From: Candidatus Omnitrophota bacterium | GTDB taxonomy: Bacteria; Omnitrophota; Gorgyraeia; Zapsychrales; Zapsychraceae | DNA length: 21,284 nt | Direction: 5' to 3' | NCBI GenBank assembly: GCA_030634235.1 | Contig: DAOWBD010000004.1 | Location: 1-21,284 of the forward strand | In this document: piece after piece, positions 1-8,618 of the stretch | Layout: each line of letters opens with the position of its first letter | How positions within the stretch are numbered: the stretch's first letter is position 1 | Translations under genes and position numbers: made by a program | The notes under the pieces: generated by a model | Database searches by the model: none | What the model was told of the DNA's origin: nothing | What the model saw: the letters and a program-made list of their open reading frames with translations, nothing else

Positions 1-83
1 CCGCTTGAACTGTAGATCATCGTGATCCCGAAGCTGATCAGAAGAGTTATAATAACCGCTATGGATATTCGAATGTCGCGCAT
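1..83 (-). CDS. ftsW: Cell division protein FtsW, N-terminal fragment (cut by window edge)
   Basis: Only the first 27 codons are inside the window. They read MRDIRISIAVIITLLISFGI followed by TMIYSSS. This is a short basic start followed by the first membrane helix, ending in the 'YSSS' type segment usual at the start of FtsW/RodA/SpoVE (SEDS) proteins. FtsW is the lipid II polymerase of the divisome and works with the class B transpeptidase encoded by ftsI here. The ATG lies one base after the murD stop, so the genes are almost certainly co-transcribed, and ftsW is the expected gene after murD in a dcw cluster. There is no strong Shine-Dalgarno; an AGGAAA lies about 20 nt upstream. The identification rests mostly on position plus this short match, so RodA or SpoVE naming cannot be excluded. 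Confidence 0.75.
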   Translation of the reverse strand, partial: MRDIRISIAVIITLLISFGITMIYSSS

Positions 84-84
84 A

Positions 85-1383
85 TTATTCTAGTCGATGA
101 ACAATTTCCTTGAACACGCGGCCGCGATGCTCAAAATCAGTGAACATATCAAAACTCGCGCACATCGGGCTTAAGAGAACACAATCCCCTTCGGACGCAT
201 TTTTCCTCGCCTTAACCACAGCCTCTTCTAACCCCTCACATTCTTCAAAGCCGGTCACCGCGTCAAAGGCCTGACGGATTTTCTGCCTCGCCTCCCCTAT
301 AGCATAGATCTTCTTGACCTTCTGCTGTACCGGTTCAGTGAGAACGGAAAAATTAATATTTTTATCCTTTCCGCCACAGATCATCACGATCGGCCGGTCA
401 ATGTTTCGCAATGCCCACCGCGCCGCCTCAACCGTCGTTGCCTTAGAATCATTAATAAAATCGATGCCGTCCAGGTCGCGCACCTTCTCTAAGCGATGTT
501 CGATCCCCCTGAACTCCTGAAAAACTTCCCGGCAGGATTCCTCATCGACCCCAAGGATCTTCCCTACTTCCAGGACAGCGGAATAATTTGGATTGGAAGA
601 CTTCCTTTCCTCCGACGGAGAGTCAAAATATACAACCCTGGACCTTGCTTCCGAGGCTAGCTTTTTGAGCTGCAGATCATTATAATTAAGAACAACAAAA
701 TCATCCTGACCCTGGTTCAAGAAGACCTTCTTTTTCGCCTCCAGATACTCCTGAAGATCCTTATGCCGGTCAAGATGATTCTGGCTGAAATTCAGGATCA
801 CCGCAATATACGGCTTAAACCCTTGAACACTCTGGCCACTTCTTAGCGGCGAATCGGGGTCAAGAACGGATTCCAATTGAAACGAACTTATCTCCAAGAC
901 CACATAATCCTTATCATCCAGATCAAGGACGAACTCGGAAAAAGGAAAACCGATATTCCCGCATAAACATACTCGGTGGCCACCGCGCTGAAGAATATCC
1001 TTTATAAGCGTTGAGACAGTAGTCTTACCGTTACTTCCCGTCACCGCAATGATCGGCTTCGTACAGAACTGCGCAGCAAATTCGATCTCCCCCAGGACAG
1101 GAATCTCCTTATCTCTGGCCCACCCAACAGGCGGCGCATCAAAACGCACGCCCGGGCTTAAGACCACCAGATCCCCCTCCTCGACAAATTCCTGTGTGTG
1201 GCCATTAAATTCTGAGGCAATATCGTGATCAAACGCCCAGTCTTTAAATTCCTGCGTTACACAATCTCCCGGCCCCTGCTCGGAGATACCCGCTTTTCCG
1301 TTTAACGAAGTCACCAGCCGCGCCAGCGCCATTCCGCTTCGCTTTGCGCCGATAATGACAATTTTTTTGCCTGCTATGTCCAT
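85..1383 (-). CDS. murD: UDP-N-acetylmuramoylalanine--D-glutamate ligase
   Basis: Cytoplasmic ATP-dependent ligase that adds D-glutamate to UDP-MurNAc-L-alanine. The 432 residues fit the family (about 440). Visible motifs: N-terminal Rossmann-like UDP-binding domain (KKIVIIGAKRSG, ~6-17); Mur ligase P-loop GSNGKTT (116-122); EISSFQLE (164-171); HLDRH (203-207) with the lysine-rich segment at ~217-219 expected to hold the carbamylated lysine; GIEHRLE (293-299); the MurD-typical NDSKATT (311-317); and a C-terminal MCASFDMF, which corresponds to the usual 'CASFDQF'. A short insertion around residues 176-189 (PDSPLRSGQSVQG) is not typical. The start is supported by AAGGAAAGG upstream; the gap to mraY is 27 nt. 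It sits between mraY and ftsW as in the classical dcw order. Confidence 0.96.
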   Translation of the reverse strand: MDIAGKKIVIIGAKRSGMALARLVTSLNGKAGISEQGPGDCVTQEFKDWAFDHDIASEFNGHTQEFVEEGDLVVLSPGVRFDAPPVGWARDKEIPVLGEIEFAAQFCTKPIIAVTGSNGKTTVSTLIKDILQRGGHRVCLCGNIGFPFSEFVLDLDDKDYVVLEISSFQLESVLDPDSPLRSGQSVQGFKPYIAVILNFSQNHLDRHKDLQEYLEAKKKVFLNQGQDDFVVLNYNDLQLKKLASEARSRVVYFDSPSEERKSSNPNYSAVLEVGKILGVDEESCREVFQEFRGIEHRLEKVRDLDGIDFINDSKATTVEAARWALRNIDRPIVMICGGKDKNINFSVLTEPVQQKVKKIYAIGEARQKIRQAFDAVTGFEECEGLEEAVVKARKNASEGDCVLLSPMCASFDMFTDFEHRGRVFKEIVHRLE

Positions 1384-1410
1384 TTGATATGACCTTTCCT
1401 TCCAGAGATG

Positions 1411-2496
1411 TTATCTGATCTTTAACGTCATTAATGTAATAAGTGCTAGAATGATCGCAATGATCCAGAAGCGGATAATAATCTTTGACTCTTTCCAGCC
1501 TGATAATTGCAGGTGATGGTGCAGCGGTGAAACCTTAAATATTTTTTTTCCACGCAGTTGAACCGAAAGGATCTGCAAGATAACGGATACCGCTTCTATG
1601 ACAAAGATCCCGCCGACGATAACAAGCAGCAATTCCTTCTTGATCAAGACCGCAATCACCCCTAATGTCCCACCGAGCGACAATGACCCGACATCGCCCA
1701 TAAAAATCGTCGCCGGATGGCAGTTGAACCATAAAAAACCTAAACTCGCGCCCATAATCGCCGAACAAAAAACAGCCAGCTCCCCTGCCCCGGAAATAAA
1801 GGGAATAAAAAGATATTCGCTGAACGCCAAGTGGCCCGTAATGTAGCTTAAGACCGCCAAGGTTAGTCCAACGATCAAAACGCATCCGATCGCCAGCCCG
1901 TCGAGCCCGTCGGTCAGATTGACCGCATTCGACGTTCCGATGACAACGATCGCGGCAAAAGGAATATAGAATATGCCGACATCCCAAATGACATTCTTAA
2001 AGAACGGCAGGTCGATCTTGGTCGACGTATCGGGATTAAAATAAACATAGCTCCCGATAAAACATCCGATCAGGATCTCCCAGATCAGTTTGGTACGCTT
2101 CGTCAATCCGCGCCGCCCTTTTTGCGTTAACTTGACGTAATCATCGACCCACCCGAGAATCGCAAGCGAAAGACACGTAAAGGCCGTCAGAAGAATATAA
2201 CGGTTCCCCAGGTCAGCCCACAAAAAGACAGACAAAAGAATACTAGCGACAATAAAAACGCCTCCCATCGTCGGGGTCCCTTCTTTCGGGATGTGGAACG
2301 GGTCGAGGTCGGGGCAGTCCTCTCTTTTAGAAATCTCCCGAACCTTCATCTTCTTTAACCGCTCGATGATAAACGGCCCAAAGACAACGCAGAAGAGAAA
2401 AGTCGTCAGGCCCGCCATAGCGGTCCGGAACGTAATATACCGGAAGAGATTGAACCCGGAGAAAATATGCCTGAATTCGGATAAATAATAAAACAT
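1411..2496 (-). CDS. mraY: Phospho-N-acetylmuramoyl-pentapeptide-transferase
   Basis: Integral membrane enzyme that transfers phospho-MurNAc-pentapeptide from UDP to undecaprenyl phosphate, making lipid I. The 361 residues and about ten hydrophobic segments match MraY. Diagnostic motifs are present: WVDDYVK (117-122) with the Asp pair; NLTDGLDGLA (193-202); FMGDVGSL (265-272) with the catalytic Asp268; and the histidine triplet PLHHH (324-328). After the triplet it has QLSGW where most MraY have E-x-x-G-W, a mild substitution. The N-terminus (MFYYLSEF, FRYITFRT) is typical, so the start is sound even though no Shine-Dalgarno is visible. Unlike its neighbours, it is separated from the preceding gene (murF) by a 166-bp spacer filled by a repeat, so it may need its own promoter or depend on read-through. 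Confidence 0.96.
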   Translation of the reverse strand: MFYYLSEFRHIFSGFNLFRYITFRTAMAGLTTFLFCVVFGPFIIERLKKMKVREISKREDCPDLDPFHIPKEGTPTMGGVFIVASILLSVFLWADLGNRYILLTAFTCLSLAILGWVDDYVKLTQKGRRGLTKRTKLIWEILIGCFIGSYVYFNPDTSTKIDLPFFKNVIWDVGIFYIPFAAIVVIGTSNAVNLTDGLDGLAIGCVLIVGLTLAVLSYITGHLAFSEYLFIPFISGAGELAVFCSAIMGASLGFLWFNCHPATIFMGDVGSLSLGGTLGVIAVLIKKELLLVIVGGIFVIEAVSVILQILSVQLRGKKIFKVSPLHHHLQLSGWKESKIIIRFWIIAIILALITLMTLKIR

Positions 2497-2525
2497 ATTT
2501 TGTTTAAATAGTTATCGGCTAGTCT

Positions 2526-2660
2526 AAATACCAAATCCCAAATACCAAATCCCAAACAAATCACAATTTCCAAAATTCAAAGCATCTCTGGACCAACGGT
2601 TTTGGTCATTGTTTTTTTGTATTTGAGAATTGTTTGTTATTTGGATTTTGTTTTTTGGAA
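2526..2660. repeat. Palindromic A/T-biased repeat between murF and mraY
   Basis: The spacer after the murF stop is an imperfect inverted repeat. The left arm (2526-2580) is rich in CCAAATCCC/CCAAAATTC words and begins with a perfect 14-bp tandem duplication, AAATACCAAATCCC (2526-2539 and 2540-2553). The right arm (2611-2660) is the approximate complement, rich in TTTGG/TTTTGG words. Between them is a small perfect hairpin, GACCAA (2591-2596) and TTGGTC (2602-2607), with a 5-nt loop. No reading frame of note is inside. The right end runs up to the murF stop codon (2663-2665). From general familiarity, similar 'CCAAATCCC' palindromes are scattered through Omnitrophota-like and other environmental genomes; here I infer a small non-coding, MITE- or REP-like element. 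It is not a clear terminator because the arms are interrupted. Confidence 0.6.
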
Positions 2661-2662
2661 TT

Positions 2663-4030
2663 TTATGATCCAAAATGTTTTTTCAAGAATATAATAACCT
2701 GTTCCATATGCATACCACGGGATCCTTTAATAAGAACAGCATCACCGGGACGGCAAAATCCTTTTAGTCGTTTTTGTACTTCCTTTAAATCCCTGCAATG
2801 CAAGGCCGTGATGCTCCCTTTAGCCCGTTTTAATTCGTGCGTGATGTGCCGCGCGTGGCAGCCAATCGTCAAAACAATATCCGCGTGGGATCTTCCGATC
2901 ATTTCTCCTGCAGACCGATGCAATGCGACAGAACGCAAGCCAAGTTCCAGCATATCCGCGCAAATAACAATCCTTTTTCCCTTTATGCGCAACGTGTCTA
3001 AAGTGCTAACAGCGCTCTTTAACGAAACCGGATTAGCGTTATAAGTGTCATCAATAAGCCAGAATTGACCGATCTTCCTGATCTCCTGGCGTCCCCCTCG
3101 AAATGAGAAACGGCTTAAAGCGGCAATAATGTCATTATACCGAATTTTAAATACCCGACCACAAGAAATTGCCGCTAGGGCGTTATAAACATTGTGCGTC
3201 GCCGGGCTGTTGATCTTAAACACATGTCGCTGCACCTTAAAATGAAGGCTCCGGTTATCCCGGACAACGACATCGTCGGCTCTATGGCCAGATTCTTTAC
3301 CGCATCCAAATCGGATCATTCTCTGCTTTTTATATTTTTTCGGCAGAGTGGCCAGATAGCGGTCATCGCCATTTAAAATCACAACACCACCGGGCTCCAT
3401 GTATTTGATCAATTGAGCTTTTTCCCGGAGAACTCCCGCCGGAGTTCTTAATCTCTTCAGATGCGACTCGCCGACATTCGTAAAAATACCCATGGTCGGA
3501 CGGGCGATCTTTGCTAACCAGCGAATATCCCCGGGTTGATTGGTCCCAAGTTCAAGGACAGCGACCTGGTGGGATGCCTTCAGTTTAAGAAGGGTTAACG
3601 GAACACCGTATTGATTATTCTCTGTTCCGGCATTCTTTAGGACTTTAAAACGCTTCGCCAGAACCGAGGCGACCATCTCCTTGGTCGTCGTCTTGCCGGT
3701 GCTTCCTGTTATCGCAACGACCGGAATGCTAAACCGTTGCCGATGCCATGCCGCGATCTGGCCCAGCGCCTTGGTAGTGTCTTTCACGCCAATGACCGTT
3801 ACATCACGCGAGCAAACAATCTTTTTTGAACTGATGACCACCGTCGCGCCATTGCGCACGGCCTTCCGGATAAAATCATGCCCGTCGAACCGTTCGCCCT
3901 TGATCGCAATAAAAGCATTTCCCTTCCCTATCTTGCGCGAATCGATCGAAACACCGGTTACCGTCGATGATATTGATCCTTGAACAAATGTCCCTCTCGT
4001 AACCTTTTTAATTTCTTCAACCGTTAACAT
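2663..4030 (-). CDS. murF: UDP-N-acetylmuramoyl-tripeptide--D-alanyl-D-alanine ligase
   Basis: ATP-dependent cytoplasmic ligase that adds the D-Ala-D-Ala dipeptide to UDP-MurNAc-tripeptide, finishing the pentapeptide precursor. The 455 residues fit the family. Motifs: substrate-binding N-terminal domain (SIDSRKIGKGNAFIAIKG, ~28-45); P-loop GSTGKTTTKE (109-118); the MurF signature TENNQYGVPLTLL (136-148); LELGTNQPGDI (159-169); carbamylated-lysine context LREKAQLI (K204); DDTYNANP (327-334), the MurF-specific adenine-loop motif; and a C-terminal RGMHMEQV. The start overlaps the murE stop by 7 nt (ATGTTAACG), indicating translational coupling. The C-terminus ends right against the repeat at 2526-2660, but the protein looks full length, so the repeat has not truncated it. 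Confidence 0.96.
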   Translation of the reverse strand: MLTVEEIKKVTRGTFVQGSISSTVTGVSIDSRKIGKGNAFIAIKGERFDGHDFIRKAVRNGATVVISSKKIVCSRDVTVIGVKDTTKALGQIAAWHRQRFSIPVVAITGSTGKTTTKEMVASVLAKRFKVLKNAGTENNQYGVPLTLLKLKASHQVAVLELGTNQPGDIRWLAKIARPTMGIFTNVGESHLKRLRTPAGVLREKAQLIKYMEPGGVVILNGDDRYLATLPKKYKKQRMIRFGCGKESGHRADDVVVRDNRSLHFKVQRHVFKINSPATHNVYNALAAISCGRVFKIRYNDIIAALSRFSFRGGRQEIRKIGQFWLIDDTYNANPVSLKSAVSTLDTLRIKGKRIVICADMLELGLRSVALHRSAGEMIGRSHADIVLTIGCHARHITHELKRAKGSITALHCRDLKEVQKRLKGFCRPGDAVLIKGSRGMHMEQVIIFLKKHFGS

Positions 4031-5484
4031 TTCAAAAACTTCTTAATAATCTCCCGTTCATTAAAATCGACCTTTCCGTCAGCAAGAACCTGATACGTTT
4101 CATGCCCTTTGCCTGCGATGAGAACCGTATCGCCGGCTTTAGCTTCCTTAATCGCTTCTCCGATCGCCTCTTCTCTGTTGACAATCACTTTATAATTGTC
4201 TTGATCAAATCCTGGAACGATCTCGTCGATGATAGACTGCGGGTCTTCGTTTCTGGGATTGTCGCTCGTGACAATGGATAGGTCCGCTAACTGGCCCGCC
4301 ACTTTCCCCATCAGAGGCCTCTTTGACCGGTCGCGGTCGCCACCGCAACCAAAGACAAGGATAATTCTCGTTTGACTGATCTGACGGATGGCCTTAAGAA
4401 CATTCTCAAGCGCGTCCTGAGTATGCGCATAGTCAATAAAAACCGGGAAGTCCTGGCCGTAGTCGACCCTTTCCATGCGCCCGGGAATAAAACCTAAACT
4501 CGCAACCCCCCTCTTTATGGTATCGAGATCCAACTTCTCGGCAATGCAAGCAGAAACAGCAGCGAGAATATTATAGATGTTGTACATTCCGATCAAATTT
4601 GACTGGATCTCAATATCGCCATCGACACAGGTCAAAGTAAACCGACTCTCCAACATGTCTAATTGGATATCTTTAGCCATAACGTCCGCCTGCTGTTCAA
4701 TACCGTAGGTAACGATCTTGGCTTTGGTCATGGCCAGCAGTTGGCGTCCATACGGATCATCCGTATTGATAACGGCCGTTGCATCGGGAGGTAATCCGGT
4801 AAACAGCCTCGCCTTAGCCTCAAAATAATTTTCCATGGTCTGATGATAATCAAGGTGGTCGCTGGTCAAGTTGGTGAAGATGGCCGCTTTAAAAGCGATT
4901 CCATGAACCCGGCCCTGCGTCAAGGCATGCGATGAAACCTCGATCACACAATAGGGAACGTCCTGCCAGGCCAATCCCGTTAAGAAATGCTGGTTATCGA
5001 TAAAGCTAGGCGTAGTCTGCCGTGCCGGAATAACATTCTTGGATAAACGGTAATTGATCGTGCCAATCACGCCGCACTCTTTTTCGGCTTCATTGATAAT
5101 CGCCTCGACTAAATAGGCCACCGTTGTTTTTCCGTTGGTTCCCGTAACCCCGATAGTCTTCACATCCCCCGACGGATTCCCAAAAAGTTTAAGAACGACA
5201 CCCTGTAGAAATCCCTGAGAATCATCCACCTTTATAAAGCAGACATTTTCATATTTTTTTTGAAGATGTTCAATATCATCACTTGTCGCAACAGCAAAAA
5301 CCCCTTTTTTAACCGCCGCCTCAATAAAATCCGATCCATCACACGAGTACCCCTTGAACACCACAAAAATGCCCCCCATCATGGCCTTGCGTGAATCACA
5401 ACTAACGGAAAGAATTTTTGTCTGTGTAAAACGCTCTTCGATTTCCCCTGCATATATACCGTCTAATAATTCATTTAATTTCAT
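4024..5484 (-). CDS. murE: UDP-MurNAc-L-Ala-D-Glu--meso-diaminopimelate ligase
   Basis: Adds the third peptide residue to the peptidoglycan precursor. The 486 residues fit. Motifs: N-terminal domain with SCDSRKAMMGGIFVVFKG (28-45); P-loop GTNGKTT (115-121); QTTPS (156-160); EVSSHAL (182-188); HLDYH (210-214); carbamylated-lysine context FEAKARLF (K224); GKGHE (458-462). The DNPRNEDP motif (408-415) is the known signature of MurE enzymes that use meso-diaminopimelate rather than lysine, so the cell wall is inferred to be DAP type. The start is backed by a GGAG about 6 nt upstream. The gene follows ftsI after 20 nt and overlaps murF, as expected in a dcw operon. Confidence 0.97.
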   Translation of the reverse strand: MKLNELLDGIYAGEIEERFTQTKILSVSCDSRKAMMGGIFVVFKGYSCDGSDFIEAAVKKGVFAVATSDDIEHLQKKYENVCFIKVDDSQGFLQGVVLKLFGNPSGDVKTIGVTGTNGKTTVAYLVEAIINEAEKECGVIGTINYRLSKNVIPARQTTPSFIDNQHFLTGLAWQDVPYCVIEVSSHALTQGRVHGIAFKAAIFTNLTSDHLDYHQTMENYFEAKARLFTGLPPDATAVINTDDPYGRQLLAMTKAKIVTYGIEQQADVMAKDIQLDMLESRFTLTCVDGDIEIQSNLIGMYNIYNILAAVSACIAEKLDLDTIKRGVASLGFIPGRMERVDYGQDFPVFIDYAHTQDALENVLKAIRQISQTRIILVFGCGGDRDRSKRPLMGKVAGQLADLSIVTSDNPRNEDPQSIIDEIVPGFDQDNYKVIVNREEAIGEAIKEAKAGDTVLIAGKGHETYQVLADGKVDFNEREIIKKFLKC

Positions 5485-5504
5485 ATAACTCCAATCATTT
5501 TTTT

Positions 5505-7181
5505 CTATTCGGAGATCTTAAGGTATTTTAACGCATCGCTCATTACTTCCTGAAAAACCGGCGCCGAAACGGTACCGCCAAAATAGCTTGGATGCGGCTG
5601 GTCAAAAACAACAACCGCCGCTAAGCGGGGATGATCTGCAGGCGCAAATCCCATGAAACTCGCATAATATTTTCCGCGAACATATTTTCCATCAATGACT
5701 TTACGCGCTGTTCCGGTCTTACCGGCGACCTCGACACCTTTGATCTGGGCTCTTTTTCCTGTTCCTGTCTCAACAACTCCCTTAAGAATTTCTTTAACGC
5801 GCCTTGCCGTATCGGGACTGATGGCTCTATCGACAATTTGCGGATCAAAGGATTTGATATGCTGGCCCTGATTATCTTTGACGTATTTTACCACAAATGG
5901 CCGCATATACACCCCTTCATTTGCAATTGATGAAATGGCGCAAACAAGCTGCAAAGGCGTCACTGTCACCTCATAACCGATCGGGATCGCCCCGATTGTT
6001 GTCTTAGACCATTGAGATGGATCCTTTAACCAGCCGCTCACCTCTCCGTTGAGGTCGATCCCTGTAGGAATACCGAAACGAAACCTCTGTCCGTACTTAT
6101 ACACATTGTCCGGACCGATTTTTTGGGCGATCTTGGCAACTCCAATATTGCTTGAAAGGCCGAAAACATCCTTGAAGGCCAGCGTTCCATGTTCGCGGTG
6201 GTCCGTTAAGATATGATTAGCAATGCGATACTTGCCGTTCTCACAATAGATTTTATCTTCTTCAGTAAAAATATCTTCCTCTAAAGCCGCGGCGGCAGTA
6301 ATGATCTTAAAAACAGAACCCGGCTCATAAACATAGCTGATCGCCCGGTTCGTCCGATTCTCAATATTACTTTGCGCGACATTGTCCAGATCATAGGTAG
6401 GCTGATTGGCCAAGGCAAGTATTTCCCCGGTCTCAACATCCATAACAATAATGCTAGCTGCCTTGGCATCATGCTTTTTATAGGCTTTATAAAGCGCGCG
6501 CTCCGCGATATATTGAATCGTTTCATCGATGGTTAAAACAAGATGAAATCCGTCCCGCGGCGGCAAGAAACTTTCCCCCATCTGCAACTGCCTCTGCCGG
6601 GCGTCGCGCAGAACCTGCATCTTCCCCTCTTTTCCCTTAAGATATTTATTGTAGGAGAGCTCCAATCCTTCAAGCCCCATATTGTCCGTCCCGGCAAAAC
6701 CGATCACATGAGCGGCGAGGCTGCCATTCGGATAATACCGCTTGCTTTCCCGTCGGAAACCGATCCCCTTGATCTTCATTTTCTTGATCTGGCCGGCAAG
6801 ATCCGAGGATAATTTACGCTTAAGCCAAACAAAATATTTATCCCGGACTAAACGTTCCCGAAGAAAATCAGGTTCAAGGCCGAGTACAGGCGCGAGATGT
6901 TCTATCGCTTCCGTTTTTTCTTCCTCGGACATCGAACGGGGATTCGCAAAAAGAGAATAGACCGGCACGTTAAACGCCAGCGGCCGCGAGTTGCGATCAT
7001 AGATCGTCCCGCGAACAGGTTCAAGCTCGACAAAATAATTATGCTGTTTCTGCGCGAGATTCCCTAAATGCGAGGAATTAAAAACTTGGATCAGCAGCAG
7101 TTTAACGGAAAACACAAAAAGGCAGGATAAAAGAGTCAGCGTAACGAGACTAAAGCGAAGGGCATGTTTTTGATTTTGCAT
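5505..7181 (-). CDS. ftsI: Division-specific class B penicillin-binding protein (FtsI/PBP3-type transpeptidase)
   Basis: Septal peptidoglycan D,D-transpeptidase. The 558 residues contain a short basic cytoplasmic N-terminus, one membrane helix (~10-33), a PBP dimerisation domain starting with RGTIYDRN (57-64), and a transpeptidase domain with all three catalytic motifs: SVFK (289-292, nucleophile Ser289), SSN (343-345) and KTG (488-490). There are no C-terminal PASTA repeats. Periplasmic placement follows from the single anchor. It lies between ftsL and murE as in the classical cluster. The upstream spacer (7182-7279) is about 98 nt, longer than elsewhere in the operon, and holds only a small 5-bp hairpin (TCAGC 7193-7197, GCTGA 7203-7207). 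An in-frame stop 18 nt upstream confines the start to this region. Confidence 0.95.
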   Translation of the reverse strand: MQNQKHALRFSLVTLTLLSCLFVFSVKLLLIQVFNSSHLGNLAQKQHNYFVELEPVRGTIYDRNSRPLAFNVPVYSLFANPRSMSEEEKTEAIEHLAPVLGLEPDFLRERLVRDKYFVWLKRKLSSDLAGQIKKMKIKGIGFRRESKRYYPNGSLAAHVIGFAGTDNMGLEGLELSYNKYLKGKEGKMQVLRDARQRQLQMGESFLPPRDGFHLVLTIDETIQYIAERALYKAYKKHDAKAASIIVMDVETGEILALANQPTYDLDNVAQSNIENRTNRAISYVYEPGSVFKIITAAAALEEDIFTEEDKIYCENGKYRIANHILTDHREHGTLAFKDVFGLSSNIGVAKIAQKIGPDNVYKYGQRFRFGIPTGIDLNGEVSGWLKDPSQWSKTTIGAIPIGYEVTVTPLQLVCAISSIANEGVYMRPFVVKYVKDNQGQHIKSFDPQIVDRAISPDTARRVKEILKGVVETGTGKRAQIKGVEVAGKTGTARKVIDGKYVRGKYYASFMGFAPADHPRLAAVVVFDQPHPSYFGGTVSAPVFQEVMSDALKYLKISE

Positions 7182-7279
7182 ATCAGGCTCTGTCAGCTAC
7201 GGGCTGATACTACTCGACGCACGAACAGACGCCTTTAGAACATAAGGCCCAAAGCCATAAACTAAAAGATATTCGGAAT

Positions 7280-7663
7280 CTACTCGGCTGTCTTTGCCTC
7301 AGCTTCGATGCCGAAGGACAGTAAACTTAACAAAGGATTTGTTCTTTTTGCGAGCTTGGGTTGTTCACCCAACGCATCTTCCATGAGGAACTCTTCTGAG
7401 GCGGCAATTTGCACAACATCATGAGCATCGGCGAACTGCATATCGGAATCTTCCTTGAGCATGGCAACGCCCAAATGATTGGCCGATTTTAACATCAAGA
7501 TCTTATACGTCGTATTGCCATTTTCTTCGATCAGCGTCCTGATCTGCTGCTCCTTGTTATTGCCCCTGTACGCCAAGTCGACAATCTGCATCTGCATATG
7601 AATATACGTCAACGCCAATACGATGACAACACCCATGAATTTTAGAAATTTACAAAGATGCAT
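7280..7663 (-). CDS. ftsL: FtsL-like divisome membrane protein
   Basis: A 127-residue single-pass membrane protein between rsmH and ftsI, exactly where ftsL sits in dcw clusters. It shows a short basic N-terminus, one hydrophobic segment (~8-24), then a polar, heptad-like region (~30-62, for example NNKEQQIRTLIEENGNTTYK) compatible with the FtsL periplasmic coiled coil. FtsL recruits and activates FtsW-FtsI with FtsB/DivIC. Sequence conservation of FtsL is very low, so the call is mainly by position, size and topology. The tail (~63-127) is longer than a minimal FtsL and ends in an acidic stretch. The ATG directly abuts the rsmH stop (TAAATG) and has AAAGGA about 5 nt upstream, giving tight coupling. 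Confidence 0.7.
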   Translation of the reverse strand: MHLCKFLKFMGVVIVLALTYIHMQMQIVDLAYRGNNKEQQIRTLIEENGNTTYKILMLKSANHLGVAMLKEDSDMQFADAHDVVQIAASEEFLMEDALGEQPKLAKRTNPLLSLLSFGIEAEAKTAE

Positions 7664-8605
7664 TTATATCCTTTCTGCAATCCTCAGCCGTGCGCTTCGC
7701 GCCCGAGAGTTGAACTTAGCTTCACTATCGCTCGGCCGTAAAGGTTTTTTAACGATCAGGTTTAATTCTCCACTCTTCGCCCTGTTGCGGAACGTCTGTT
7801 TGACAATCCGGTCTTCAAGCGAATGAAACGCGATAATCCCGATCCGGCCGCCTGTTTTTAAAACATCAAGACACTTATCGAGAGCTTCTTCAAGCCCTTC
7901 AAGCTCGCGGTTAACCGCGATCCGAAAGGCTTGAAAAGCCCTTGTCGCCGGATGAATCTTCTCCCTCCTGCTTTGACGCGGCATAGCGCGCAGGATGATA
8001 GTACTCAATTCTTTCGTGGTCTCAATAGGTTTTTCCGACCGGCTCTGGACCACGTAACGCGCAATGCGATGATGCCAGCGCTCTTGCCCGAAATCTTTGA
8101 GGATCGCCGAGATTTCTTTCTCCGACAAGGAATTCACCAAATCAAACGCGGAAATATAACTGTCGCGATCCATGCGCATATCGAGCGGCCCGTCCGCCCG
8201 AAAGCTGAACCCCCGCTGCGCATCATTTAATTGAAAACTCGAAAGCCCCAGATCCAGCAAAATGCAGTCGACCTCTTTGATGCTTAATCCCGCCAGGACC
8301 TTGTCGATATTCGAATAATTCTCATGAACAAAATGACATTGGTCGCGATAAGTGCCTAAATTCTCCCGGGCAAGCGCTAAAGCTTGAGCGTCACGATCGA
8401 TGCCGATCAAGCGCCCCTTCGACCCGATATGCTTTAAAAAAGCCTCGGCATGCCCGCCGAGACCAAGTGTCCCATCGACAATAATATTTCCGGACTCCGG
8501 TTTTAAATACTCGATCACTTCACTGAGCATCACCGGAATGTGAGATGCCTTCTCACTGCCTGTTGTCTCTTGGGAATAGTCCATAATCAACTGATCCACT
8601 AACAT
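7664..8605 (-). CDS. rsmH: 16S rRNA (cytosine(1402)-N4)-methyltransferase
   Basis: S-adenosylmethionine-dependent enzyme (MraW) that methylates C1402 of 16S rRNA in the decoding centre. I chose the ATG at 8605, giving 313 residues, the usual length. It is preceded by GGAG with 8-nt spacing and gives the family N-terminus HIPVML (22-27), then VDGTLGLGGHA (43-53, SAM-binding), DLGLSSFQLND, and RAFQAFRIAVNRELE. The same frame stays open for about 100 further codons upstream, but that extension runs inside mraZ in another frame and has no methyltransferase homology. The gene starts 13 nt after the mraZ stop and is directly followed by ftsL, the standard dcw arrangement. Confidence 0.95.
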   Translation of the reverse strand: MLVDQLIMDYSQETTGSEKASHIPVMLSEVIEYLKPESGNIIVDGTLGLGGHAEAFLKHIGSKGRLIGIDRDAQALALARENLGTYRDQCHFVHENYSNIDKVLAGLSIKEVDCILLDLGLSSFQLNDAQRGFSFRADGPLDMRMDRDSYISAFDLVNSLSEKEISAILKDFGQERWHHRIARYVVQSRSEKPIETTKELSTIILRAMPRQSRREKIHPATRAFQAFRIAVNRELEGLEEALDKCLDVLKTGGRIGIIAFHSLEDRIVKQTFRNRAKSGELNLIVKKPLRPSDSEAKFNSRARSARLRIAERI

Positions 8606-8613
8606 GGATGATG

Positions 8614-8617
8614 CTCC
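8614..8617 (-). promoter_or_regulatory. Ribosome binding site that fixes the rsmH start
   Basis: GGAG on the minus strand lies 8 nt before the ATG at 8605, immediately after the mraZ stop codon (8619-8621). It selects this ATG over in-frame candidates further upstream inside mraZ and over the internal ATG at 8584 (MDYSQ). Confidence 0.7.
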
Positions 8618-8618
8618 G

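Noticed and set aside
1535..1987. A 150-codon frame on the minus strand.
   Set aside because: It lies inside mraY out of frame; mraY motifs are continuous through the region.
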